64,000 nucleotides of DNA, from positions 44,329,982 to 44,393,981 of the forward strand of contig CM071568.1 of the NCBI GenBank assembly GCA_036426205.1, given 5' to 3'. Position numbers and translations under genes: made by a program. A model generated the notes under the pieces. That model saw only the letters and a program-made list of their open reading frames with translations, made no database searches and was not told the DNA's origin. This document shows positions 49,258 to 59,399 of this stretch, piece by piece. Source of the stretch: Ascaphus truei. Its lineage: Eukaryota; Chordata; Amphibia; Anura; Ascaphidae. Position 1 is the first letter of the stretch. Each line of letters starts with the position of its first letter.

Positions 49258-49767
49258 ATGGAGAAACCCCAATTCTATGGACGCAGGAACCCACTCGCCT
49301 CTGCCGTGCCTGTCAAGCTGAAAAAGCAAAAGGCGGTTGCCGTTTCCACGCCAAGGCAAAAGCGACAGGCTAAGGCCAATAAAGAAAACCTTCTGCTGAC
49401 CCCAATGGCTAAGGGGTTTCTTAGACGTAAGCCTTATTATGTCAAGAAGATACACGGTGATGTACTCTCGACGCAAAACGATTGGCAGCCAACCCATCGA
49501 ACCTACAGACCACTTCCTCACATACGCTTCGACGACTCTGCTGTAGCTGTCCCGGAAATCTTCAGCCCGTCTTCTCCACCCCCATCTTCTCCGGTTCCAT
49601 CCGACGACGCTACCGCCTCTGAAATCCACAGGTCACTTTCTCCTTTGCTCTTAGACGACTCTGCTTCTCGCCCGGTCGGAACATACTCTAGTAGGCCGGG
49701 GTGTTTCTCTCCTCTTCTTCCCCTTCCCGCTCCCGCTGCACGCGCGGGTCTGAAGATGTTGCAGTAG
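49258..49767 (+). CDS. unidentified ORF, 169 codons, Lys/Arg- then Ser/Pro-rich
   Basis: I do not recognise this protein. From the Met at 49258 the frame reads MEKPQFYGRRNPLASAV, then a basic stretch with KANKENLLLTPMAKG (includes a KEN triplet) and KPYYVKKIHGDVL. An acidic/Ser-Pro part with FDDSAVAVPEIFSPSSPPPS follows. The composition is more like a real disordered protein than its repeat surroundings. The last 20 or so residues run into the 60-bp minisatellite, so the end is probably secondary. An in-frame Met 18 codons earlier (49204) adds a hydrophobic start, but that segment lies in repeat tail sequence. It could be a retrocopy fragment or an element-encoded protein. No splice sites or promoter were identified. 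Confidence 0.35.
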   Translation: MEKPQFYGRRNPLASAVPVKLKKQKAVAVSTPRQKRQAKANKENLLLTPMAKGFLRRKPYYVKKIHGDVLSTQNDWQPTHRTYRPLPHIRFDDSAVAVPEIFSPSSPPPSSPVPSDDATASEIHRSLSPLLLDDSASRPVGTYSSRPGCFSPLLPLPAPAARAGLKMLQ

Positions 49768-50115
49768 CCTGTGTTTCTCTCCCCTCGGTGCTCCCGCTGC
49801 CCGCGCGGGTCTGAAGATGTTGCAGTAGCCAGTGTTTCTCTCCCCTCTGTGCTCCCGCTGCCCGCGCGGGTCTGAAGATGTTGCAGTAGCCGGTGTTTCT
49901 CTCCCCTCGGTGCTCCCGCTGCCCGCGCGGGTCTGAACATGTTGCAGTAGCCGGTGTTTCTCTCCCCTCGGTGCTCCCGCTACCTGCGCGGGTCTGAAGA
50001 TGTTGCAGTAGCCGGTGTTTCTCTCCCCTAGGTGTTCCCGCTGCCCGCGCGGGTCTGAAGATGTTGCAATAGCCGGTGTTTCTCTCCCCTCAGTGCTCCC
50101 GCTGCCCGCGCAGGG
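49740..50115. repeat. minisatellite, 60-bp unit, about six copies
   Basis: Unit of the type GTGTTTCTCTCCCCTCGGTG followed by CTCCCGCTGCCCGCGCGGGT and CTGAAGATGTTGCAGTAGCC. Each unit has a small CCCGCGCGGG palindrome. Very uniform, so recently expanded. Confidence 0.95.
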
Positions 50116-50184
50116 CGGGAGGAAGTAGCAGGGTGTTTATCCCCCCCCCCCCCTCTTTCCCCTCCGGTGCACGTCCCTTCCAGT

Positions 50185-50222
50185 GTGTGCGTGTGTGTGT
50201 ATGGGTATGAGAGAGAGATTGA

Positions 50223-50255
<33 letters not shown>

Positions 50256-50290
50256 AGAGAGAGATTGAGTGTGTGTGTGTGTGTGTGTAC
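50185..50290. repeat. (GT)n microsatellites
   Basis: Three GT runs separated by ATGAGAGAGAGATTGAGT. Confidence 0.95.
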
Positions 50291-50589
50291 AAATAAATCA
50301 CAGATGTTAAAAGTTAATGTCTCACAGTGGCAACGTTGTAATGTAGAGTCCAGATCTTCCTCCAATCTTCACCTCCAATTTCAACTCCAAAATTAACTCT
50401 TGTAGACACTTTTGATGTACACTTATGATGTGACGCTTTTGATGTTACACAGCCTTATGGCTAAACAGCCATGCTACAGTGACTTAAGTACCCTATTCAC
50501 ATGCATTTGACTAACACTTAAGGGAGGGGTTTGTCTAATCAACTCAGACTTACAAAATAGTTAATTAGATTATCATTTCTCTCTCAATT

Positions 50590-50715
50590 GATAGGAATCA
50601 GCTCACAAACATACCCCAAAAGCCAATTAAATCTTAATTTCTCTGGTTGGTAGAATGCAGCTCAATGACACATACCCCAAAAGCTAATTAAATCTTAATT
50701 TCTCTGGTTGTGATG
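50590..50715. repeat. tandem duplication of about 64 bp
   Basis: CATACCCCAAAAGC-AATTAAA TCTTAATTTCTCTGG occurs twice in a row with few differences. Confidence 0.7.
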
Positions 50716-50829
50716 GTAATTGCAATACAATTACAACAATAACATACAGTAGCTAGGATGACCCTGTACCAAGGAGTTTAAAATGTATTTGTTTAAACTG
50801 TAGAGCAAGAGTGCAGACAAGAAAACCTC

Positions 50830-51200
50830 CAATGTTGTAGTATATTAAAAATTATTTATTAGACAAGTGGTTAAAAAAGTAATGCACTCACGAATTTTAA
50901 TATTAAATAAAGCGTTTGCAAGGTTGTCCGAATACTTCTTCAGTGGTGAGGCTTTCCCTTGGAGTCTCCAATTTTGCTTGCATGCTTTTGTCACTGGCGC
51001 TGTTCCTCCTGGCGCCCCAGGTGATTTTCAGTGCATAGTTTGCAGCGCGATGTTCTGGAGCTGGATGACATCAGCAAAAGGAGTGCACAACTGCTACGGA
51101 TGCCTAGAAGGTCCAAAAAGTTTCCTGCGCGTTTCACAAGTCACGGCTTGCTTCCTCAGGGAAAGTGGACTTTCTCCAGAAATCTGGAGGGGGCTGAACT
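50830..51200 (-). mobile_element. hammerhead-bearing repeat (Penelope-like derivative?)
   Basis: A non-coding minus-strand unit with two motifs resembling hammerhead cores, a good one at 51131-51159 and a weak one near 50910-50943. The right limit is approximate. Known amphibian repeats with GAAACGCG boxes near CTGAGGAAG have this layout. Assignment to Penelope-like elements is inference. Confidence 0.5.
51131..51159 (-). ncRNA. candidate type I hammerhead ribozyme core
   Basis: On the minus strand CTGAGGA, fitting the CUGANGA box, is followed by AGCAAGCCGTGACTTGT, where GCAAG can pair with CUUGU as stem II. The second core box GAAAC follows directly, then GCGCAGG. Both conserved boxes are intact. 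Stem III, stem I and the cleavage site were not resolved by eye. Confidence 0.55.
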
Positions 51201-52334
51201 AAATACGAACTACTGCCACTATGTTATGACTGAACCACCAATCAGTGAGTCTGATCGAGGTTTGTGCTGGTTGAGCCTGTTCACAGCGAGTGCCTGTGCC
51301 TATCTTTCAAAACTAAAGCTGTCTCACATTTAATCTGGTCTGTAACAGTTTCATACGCTTATAATATATATATATTATCTCTAACTGTGCATGCAATGTC
51401 TTGTATATAATGTATAACCCTGTTCACTTAATGTAACTATGTATTTGTAACAATTTGTTATCATAACTCTATGCCCAGGACATACTTGAAAACGAGAGAT
51501 AACACTCTATGTATTACTTCCTGGTAAAACATTTTTATAAATAAAAATATGGTCACGAGATTTAAAGCAAGAATTCAATTTATATAAATATTATATAGTA
51601 TTAATTGCATGTGAACATGAATGAGGGCATAAGGATGAGAAACATGGACAACTGGGGGGGCAAGGGGCCACAGTGACACATGAACATATGTGTAATGCCC
51701 AGCAATGGATATAGCATAGAGACATAATGATTGAAAACAAGCTAACAACAAGCTAATTGGAAATGACATATAAAGTGCACAAGTGCATAGATAGATAGGT
51801 GGACACACAACACTGGAGATACCCGGCTGTGAAGCAGAAGGAGACACACATTCCCACCCACGAGATTTGGAGCCCCATACGGAGGACGCACAATGGAGAA
51901 CTGATGCTTACAACCAATGCGCATATTTCACTGAATTGTTGTAAGTGATATGATTTTAGCTTGTGATATTAAAACCTGAAACCCTTTACACTATGGAGCC
52001 TGCACTGTCCCTTTTTATCTTTGAGAAGTACTGAGGAAAGTGGTTGATCCTGCGGATAGCTGCTTGGAAGTTCCAGTATCTTTATTGTTATATTCAGGGT
52101 TTTTCTTATTTTTCAGCTGCATCCCTCCCCCCCGCCCCCTTTTTTTTCTTATTGCGTTCATTTCACTATCCTGTCCCATCTTTCCTTGTTTTATATGTTG
52201 TTTGTATGTTGGTTTTATGTTTGTTTGTAATTGGCATTATCTATAATTATTATAGCAGGTAATATATTTGTCCCTATTATTGATTGTTCTATACTATTTA
52301 ATCTACATTTAATAATTGGCGCTGCAATCTTTTG

Positions 52335-52344
<10 letters not shown>

Positions 52345-52386
<42 letters not shown>
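52345..52386. repeat. (TA)n microsatellite
   Basis: About 20 TA units directly before the LINE relic. Confidence 0.95.
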
Positions 52387-52389
<3 letters not shown>

Positions 52390-52397
<8 letters not shown>

Positions 52398-53775
52398 GTT
52401 TCTTTGAGGAGGTAAGTAGGAATTTAGACCAGGGTAATGCAGTTGATGTGGTCTACTTAGATTTTGCAAAGCCTTGTGATATGGTTCCACACAAGAGGTT
52501 AGTGCACAAAATAAAGTATAAATTTATGCACCTGGATTGAAAACTGGTTGAAGGACAGACAACAGAGAGTTGTCATAAATGGAACTTTTTCAGGTTGGGC
52601 TAAAGTTGGGAGTGGAGTACCTCCGGGATCGGTACTGGGACCCCTGCTTTGTAACTTGTTTATTAATGACATTGAGGTTGGCATAGAGAGCAAAGTCTCC
52701 ATTTTTGCTGATGACACTAAATTGTGAAGGTAGTAGAATCAGATCAAGATGTCATTTCTCTCCAGAAGGACTTGGAGAGACTGGAAACGTGGGCAGGTAA
52801 ATGGCAGATGAGGTTTAATACAGATAAATGTAAGGTTATGCATTTGGGAAGCAAGAATAAACAGGCGACTTACAAATGAAATGGGGATAAATTAGGGTAA
52901 TCCTTGATGGAGAAGGATTTAGGAGTGCTTGTAGCCATCAGGCTTAGCAATAGTGCCCAAAGTCATGCAGTAGCTGCAAAGTCAAACAAGATTTTTATCT
53001 TGCATTAAACAGGCAATGGATGGAAGGGAAGTAAACATAATTATGCCCCTTTATAAAGCATTAGTAAGATCACACTTTGACTACAGTGTGTACAATTTTG
53101 GGCACCACTCTAGAAAATTAATTATGGAACTAGAGAGCATGCAGAGAAGAGCCACCAAATTAAGGGGATGGACAATCTAATTTATGAGGAGAGGCTAGCT
53201 AAATTAGATTTATTTACATTAGAAAAGAAGCATCTAAGAGGGGATATGATAACTATATACAAATATATATTCGGGGACAGTACAAGGACCTTTCAAAAGA
53301 ACTATTCATCCCACTGGCAGTACAATGGACTCGGGTCATCCCTTAAGGTTGGAGGAAAGGAGATTTCACCAGCAACAAAGGAAATGGTTCTTTACAGTAA
53401 GAGCAGTTACAATGTGGAATTCATTACCCATGGCAACTGTAATGGCAGATACAATAGATTTGTGGGGGAAAAAATTGGACATCTTTTTAGAAAGGAAAGG
53501 TGTACATGGATATTTCAAATAAGTAAACATGGGAAGGATGTTTATCCAGGGAGTAATCTGATTGGCAATTCTTGGAGTCTGGAAAGAATTTACGTTTCCC
53601 ATTATGAGATATCATTAGATGATATTTCACTGGGGTTTTTTGTTTGCCTTCCTCTGGATCAATATAATGTAAGTATAGATATAGGATAAAGTATCTGTCT
53701 TCTAAATTTAGCATACAGTAGGTTGAACTTGAGGGACGTATGTCTTTTTTCAACCTCATCCACTATGTAACTATG
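52390..53775 (+). pseudogene. decayed CR1-type LINE reverse transcriptase with 3' tail
   Basis: CR1-group LINEs are usually 5'-truncated, as here. The reverse transcriptase reads VDVVYLDFAKPCDMVPHKRL, GTFSGWAKVGSGVPPGSVLG and the catalytic FADDTKL near 52700, with frame changes. The C-terminal part at 53168-53689 includes EERLAKLDLFTLEKKHLRGD and MITIYKYI. The usual QKAFD is AKPCD, and several frameshifts and stops are present, so it is dead. The 3' end has the conserved GGTTGAACTTGAGGGACGTA followed by a short ATGTAACT repeat, as in intact family members. Confidence 0.88.
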
Positions 53776-54183
53776 TAACTACGTAATCATTTTATGGACT
53801 TCTTTTTGATTCTACATTTTGAACTGCCTATGATTGTTAGCACGCCTCAGTCTTAAGGAAAAAATTGTGTACGGGTGTACACGCACCTCAGTGCACCTGG
53901 GGTGCGCTAGGTTTAGTGTAGACTATTCCACATAAGTATTGATTGGATGCAAGTATGTGTCCGTAGGATCTAAATTGCAGACCAGGTGTGACCTCTAAAG
54001 CTGATTGCTTGCAGAATTAATAAGATAAACACACAAATAAATAAAGACGAGATATAAAAACCCAAATAAATAAAAATAAGAAACCACTGAATGCTCTATC
54101 CCTAAGAGATGCAGTCCAATGGCTAAGCACAGATGTAATGTCCCCTTGTCAGTTCTTTGAGTATATATCGTTTAACTCAGATA

Positions 54184-54580
54184 CTGCACCGACACACTTT
54201 ATTCGAGCAAATACCCAGTATGTACCTGGCAGATACCTGGAATGCGCCGCTCCTCACCTCTGACAAGCCCCGTTGCGTTTGCCTTCCCAGCCTGGGTTCA
54301 TGCCTGGCTGACGGGCGGCTGATCTGTTAAATGATAATGATTAGGATTTAATAGGCTGCAATGCTTCGCGTGTCTACCAGATGGCATAAATTCATGAATT
54401 GTAATGCAGTATATATATATATACTGTGCAGTATTGCAGCCAGCGGGAATAAAATGCTTCAATCCCTGCTTGGAAAATACCTCAATGCACTCGGGCAGAA
54501 AACAGTCACAAACCTCAATACACCCGGGTATACCCGAATTCGTGGGACTAGCCGAGCTCGAATAAAGTGTGTCGCCAGTG
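54184..54580. mobile_element. TA-flanked MITE, copy 2 (opposite orientation)
   Basis: 397 bp, TA at 54182-54183 and 54581-54582. Reverse-complement counterpart of 41863-42261, with only a few differences and a different (TA)n length. Confidence 0.85.
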
Positions 54581-54599
54581 TATACTTAGACAGGTGTTA

Positions 54600-55435
54600 G
54601 ATGATTTTTAACATTCCTTTTTAAACATAATAAAGACCCCTCAAGCTTGCTTATTACTGGCATTTAACATATCAAACAAGCTCCCTGAGAGGAGACAGAC
54701 TGGGGAAACTAAGGAGACCAGAAACCTACTGGATCTTTAAAATGCAGACACTACAGTATATCCATATGGTATGAACGAAGATCTGGACCTGTTAGTCCTT
54801 TGAAGGACCTTCCTTTATTATATTTATATTCATTTAAATCAATCTCTTTTATATGTATAAGCAACTATACTTTTAATATAATTTTAATTGTTTTTTTAAT
54901 CTTTCTAATATTATTACCTGTAGTTCCTATTTTAATATTTTAATCTTTGAGATGATTTTACTTTTAGACAATTCTATCATTTTAACTATACTTATATTTT
55001 GCTTATCATGAAATTATGTTAACGAAAGATGGATTGAATTTTCCAGCTATTGTGTTGACACTGTTTGTATCAATTATACTTTTAATTGGATCATTACTTA
55101 AACATGGATCATATACGATTAGCACCACGTTTAATTGGTCAAAGGCACAGAATAGTATAAGGTCACTGGTGTATAAAAATTATATGCATTATGTTTTTTA
55201 AAAATAAATTTCAGTAATGTATTTTAATATATAATATATTTCTGTACAGTATATCCTTGATTGCAATTAATTAGAATTTGGAATTTTAAATAGCCAACAG
55301 ATATGGATGAATATAAAAAGATCATTTATAATGATTACACTACTGTTTAAATGATCACACAAATATGGATAAAATATGTTTAGTAATAAATGACATAAGT
55401 GACATAAAGTATTACAGTGCATGGTATAATATAAG
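54600..55435. other. no feature recognised
   Basis: Very AT-rich. No gene or repeat family identified. Confidence 0.5.
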
Positions 55436-55442
55436 TTCCTGA

Positions 55443-56722
55443 TGTAGCCAGGTCCCCAGTTGGTAGCGGGGCCGTGCGCGAGCAGCGCGCGTCTCTCTCT
55501 CTCATGCGGCTGGTTACCAGGGACGCGAGCGGGCCGGTTGCCGGGGACGCGAGTGGGCCGGTTGCCAGGGACGCGAGCGGGCCGTTGCTAGGGCCGCGGT
55601 CGCGTCGCGAAGGTCCCGGCAGCTTGCGGAGCAGGGCGCCGCCATTGCTAGGTGCGTTGCGCATGCGCAAGGGCACAGAAGCGCCGGGAGGAATGCAGGA
55701 AGGTCGCGCATGCCCAGAGCAGGGCAGTCCACCCCCAGGGTGCACAGGGGCAGAGCCACATGACCCCAGGGAGCCAATAGGGCTGCAGCACCTCCCTGCA
55801 AGGAGATTGATACATTTTCGCGTGCTGAGCCACGCTAGGCAGTGCTGGACCGGGAGAGCTATGGGAAGGAGGTGAGTGCAGGGGTCTGTGACCCACTGCA
55901 ATAGGCCAGAAAATCCCTAGGCCCCAGATAGGTCCTGACCTCTCCCAGCTTGTGGTGCATAGGGACTGGCCCTAAGTTAGGGACTATCCCATTATTGTCA
56001 GTGATAGATAGGGACACAGCGGACGCTGCGCACCCTGAACGGAGGCTTGGGCTCAGGGATACACCCCAGAGACAGAGACTATCTCCAGGGTGGGATCGCC
56101 CCTGGCGGAACCCGTGCGAGAAGATCCAGGATCAGAAAGAATCATCAAGCGACTGATCCTTTGCGAAGTTGTTTGCTGGCCCGAGTGCAGGAGCGCTCGG
56201 CAGGTACCTTCATAAGTGCACCAACCTATACCATTCTCACATTACCTATTCACATAGTGGCAGCGCTGACCACGGGACAAAAGGGGGTAGGCTGTGGACA
56301 CGGTTTGGGGATACATGGTGGTGGGCGGGTATACTCCTAGTGGAGTAAGAGACACTGAGAGGACTGAGTTACCTGGTGGAGATAACCCCTAGAGGGGGAG
56401 TGTTATTAGTGTACGTTATAAGAGTGTGTTATTGCCTGCATATATATTCTGCGTTACAGTAAACTGGTTATATATATTCCTGAGTACGTGGTTATTGTAT
56501 ATGTGGGTCCTGTGTAGACAAACTTCTATATCCTAGAACCCTACACAGGTGGAGACGCTGAAACCGAGAACGACCCAGAGGATTCACCCCAGGCTCTCAC
56601 TGGTGGAGGCTCAGACCTCCTGTGAGCCTGACAGGTATAATGCACCACACCCGGTAACATATAGGTCCCCCCTTACATTCATATATATATATGCGATTGG
56701 GTGGGGTGGAACACCCGTTACA
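55443..56722. mobile_element. solo LTR-like insertion, family A
   Basis: 1280 bp from TGTAGCCAGG to CCCGTTACA. Flanks CTGA and CTTA match at 3 of 4 bases. The 5' part is CpG-rich with a 24-27-bp tandem subrepeat (GGGACGCGAGCGGGCCGGTT) at 55515-55590. GGGACTGGCCCTA, GTGGGATCGCCCC and the AGGTGGAGACGCTG box align with 9993-11147. Confidence 0.65.
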
Positions 56723-56971
56723 CTTAAATCAATTGATTTGCTAAATGACTACTTTAAGTCAGCCAGCTTTGTATATGGATAATAGGAAGTTTTTAATTTC
56801 ATAATGAAAACCACTGATAGCCACCCTTTCACCCTGCCCAGACATCAATTGGAAGTTTGTTGAAACACACTTTTACCAATTTTTTAATTAGTGAACAACT
56901 GAAACAAGCTTTTATCAATTTTTTAATGAATGAATGTATATATTGGGGCAATGAGAGATGTAGACCCATCC

Positions 56972-56999
56972 CTGAGGAACCCACATTAAGTGGAGAAAC
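56972..56999 (+). ncRNA. candidate hammerhead ribozyme core
   Basis: CTGAGGA, then ACCCACATTAAGTGGA (CCAC pairs with GTGG) and GAAAC, continuing GCGTAGG. Both core boxes are intact. Stem II is short and the closing pair next to the core is not standard. Confidence 0.45.
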
Positions 57000-57167
57000 G
57001 CGTAGGAGAAGGAGGAGCAAGCACAGATCGCAGTGAAGTCTCCGTGATCCACTCCCCATCTGAACTGAGTGAAGAGACTCAGTGAGCTGCCGCATCGGCT
57101 GGAATACAGACGAGGTCGCAAGACTTCCTGCCTACTGACATAATAGCAGGAAGGAACCGGGGGAAAG

Positions 57168-57246
57168 ACATCTTCGCTAGGACTACAAACGGACGGCACC
57201 TGTGCTCTCCACAGGTGCCGTCCGTTTGTAGTCCTGGCGAAGATGT
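57168..57246. repeat. 37-bp inverted repeat with 5-nt loop
   Basis: Arms 57168-57204 and 57210-57246 pair at 36 positions with one G-T wobble. A strong hairpin in RNA or single-stranded DNA. Confidence 0.9.
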
Positions 57247-57785
57247 CCAGGCTCAGCAGCCCCTGCCAATCAATGGAGGTTAGCGAGTCATCAAGCGGAC
57301 ATTTGCCCGGTACACTTAAACAGCTCAGCAGTCCGGCAGACACCCTGGGAGAAAGCGCTGCCCTCCAGCCAGCAGCATGATACAGCAGGAGTGAGACTGA
57401 ACACTGTCATGGGCAATTATGCTTTATTTAACCCCATTCTTTACTTATTTTTTTTACAAAAGGTGTTTTTTTGTTGTTTTTTTGTTGTTTTTTTTTTTTA
57501 AGTGTGAGTGCATATTACTGTATTGTTTTGTCTATGGTCACTTAAGGTGATATATAAAGTTTATAAACATTTTGATTTGCGCCCTTCACAAATTTTTTTC
57601 TCTACTCCCCAGCCTTACACTAAAAGTTTTTATACTGTACAGCATCATGCTCCCTGAAATGCTGCCCACTCCTTCTGACCTTTAACCAAGAGTTACAACT
57701 TATACGACAGCCCTTTCCCATACAAAGGTTATTTATACTAGTGTTTCAAAAATATTAGTAAACATAAAGTCACGAAGAATGTGTC

Positions 57786-58720
57786 TGTGGTTATCATTTT
57801 TTTTTCTCAAACGTTTTTATTAGGCAAAAGTAGTTACACAACAAGTCATAGTTGTGTATGGTTTTTCAAAATATAAGAAAGGCAGGATAGAACATCGCCG
57901 AATGCGGTGAGGCCTCTTGGCAACATAGTGGGCCTCGACTGATAAGAAAGGGGGCGGGGGCGGGGGGCGGGGGGTTGGGGTTACCGATTCATTCCTTAAC
58001 AACTGGGTTTGGAGAGCTAAGGAGGGTGGGGGGTAATTAAGGGATCAGTCGAAACGGAGGCTCCTCTCTTCTCCGGAATATCAGTCTCCCCGAGTGATGC
58101 TTATTAAACTTTATTTTTAATCCTGCAAGTCCCCTTTAATTATGGAGGGTGGGCTGTGTACATGTGTTAAAGCCCTCTCCTCTGTAGGCTCTTTATGCGC
58201 GTCTACAAAAGCGCTCTTTCCCCAGGGGATGTCACTGCTGGGTCTCCCCAATCTCCTGGAGGCCCTGGTCTGTGGTTTTAGTGGGGTAGTGGAGGGTTTT
58301 GGGGGGGGTAGCCCGCACGTTCTGTCGGCACTTCTGCGGAGCACCGGGACAATATGGCCGCCCCCCCGCTCTTTTCAACCCCTCGCTGCAGCCCTGCTAA
58401 CCTCCGGCCGCTCACCCACAAGCGCGCTCGGACTAACAGCAGACAGCCTCTCGTCCCGCTTCTTACCCGGTCACCCACGCACTGGAGGGTCTAGGAGGAG
58501 CGCCGGTCTTTGCCGCGTCCAGGCCGTCACCTGGGTAAAAAGGCCACCGCACCGCGTCTCCCGGCCCCTCCGTACACTCAACAGGCATGTTGGTGTTTTT
58601 TTTTTAATTTATTTATTGTCTCCGTCGCCCGTGCCTTCCACTTGTATAATCAGGGATAATTCCCTGTGGTTTTGCCGGGGATAGGCTGCTTTACGGGGCT
58701 TTGGGGCTCATGTGGTTATC
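57786..58720 (-). mobile_element. L1-tailed 0.9-kb retroinsertion with 10-bp target duplication
   Basis: TGTGGTTATC lies at 57786-57795 and 58711-58720. Between them, on the minus strand, the unit ends in CTTTTGCCTAATAAAAACG followed by an A-run, the form of an L1 3' end. Its 5' two thirds (58150-58700) are CpG-rich with frames on both strands but no protein I recognise. At 915 bp with no reverse transcriptase it is non-autonomous or internally deleted, mobilised by L1. Confidence 0.7.
57948..57983 (+). other. G-quadruplex-type G-run
   Basis: At least five G-runs of four to six bases, separated by single C or TT, on the plus strand. It lies in the 3' part of the L1-tailed insertion, antisense to it. 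Confidence 0.8.
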
Positions 58721-58799
58721 TTTTTTATGTGTGATGGGATCAGCTGTCGGGACGGACTCCATCCAGATGTCTTCTTATCCCACACCGAGAAGCCACTTT

Positions 58800-58965
58800 T
58801 TTTGCTTTAACATTGGCCCTCATTACCTCTCTGTGTCTGTTTGTCCTTATTTGTACTTGTATGTAACTCTGTTTATGTAATTATCAAATCTCTGTACCCC
58901 CGCTGTACTGCGCTATGGAATATGTTGGCGCTTTAAAGATAAACAGTAATAATAATAATGTGTAG
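58800..58965 (+). repeat. LINE or SINE 3' tail
   Basis: Ends TATGTTGGCGCTTTAAAGAT then an (AAT)n run, the same kind of tail as at 12780 and 40265. Confidence 0.55.
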
Positions 58966-59110
58966 ATATCTGTTCTCCAGTACAGGTAGTGTAAGGAGCT
59001 TAACCTACAGTAGGTGTAGTCATAGAAAGTCCAGTATTGCTTTGTATTGCTGTGTGTTAATTGTAGTAGGGCGGATCAGATTAGTAATGCAGCCTAACAC
59101 TATATTATGT

Positions 59111-59384
59111 CAGGGGTGCGCAAACTGGGGGGCGCGGTTCTTCCCCCAGGCATGTAAATTAAATGCCGGGGGAGGCGTGAGGCCTCTGCAACTTCCCTTA
59201 CCTGCTCTCAGCCGGCTCTTCAGCGACGCGTCGTCATGACAACGCGGCGTCAAATTATGCCGCGGCGTCAAATAACAGCACGTCATATGACGTAGAGAGA
59301 GCAGGTAAGGAAGGGGGGCGCAGGCAAGGGTGAGCGCATACTGTACAAGGGGGGGGCGAGAACTGAAAAGTTTGTGCACCCCTG
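59111..59384. mobile_element. hAT MITE (same family as 26022)
   Basis: CAGGGGTGCGCAAACT and AGTTTGTGCACCCCTG are terminal inverted repeats. The 8-bp flanks TATTATGT and TTATATGT are similar but not identical. CpG-rich interior with GACGCGTCGTCATGACAACG. Confidence 0.8.
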
Positions 59385-59399
59385 TTATATGTAACAGCA

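Larger units (their letters stand above)
56850..57600 (+). mobile_element. hammerhead-bearing repeat with internal inverted repeat
   Basis: Contains a hammerhead-like core (56972-56999), a 37-bp near-perfect inverted repeat (57168-57246) and a 3' part with T-runs ending around ATAAACATTTTGATTTGCGC. No ORF. Both ends approximate. Penelope-like derivative suspected. Confidence 0.5.

Noticed and set aside
55380..55901. 173-codon minus and 133-codon plus frames
   Set aside because: Both lie in the CpG-rich 5' part of an LTR with short tandem subrepeats.
58142..58684. 180-codon frame in a CpG-rich block, considered as grhl2 exon 1 or promoter
   Set aside because: The block lies inside a retroinsertion with its own target duplication, and no MSQESDN-like start was found on the minus strand.
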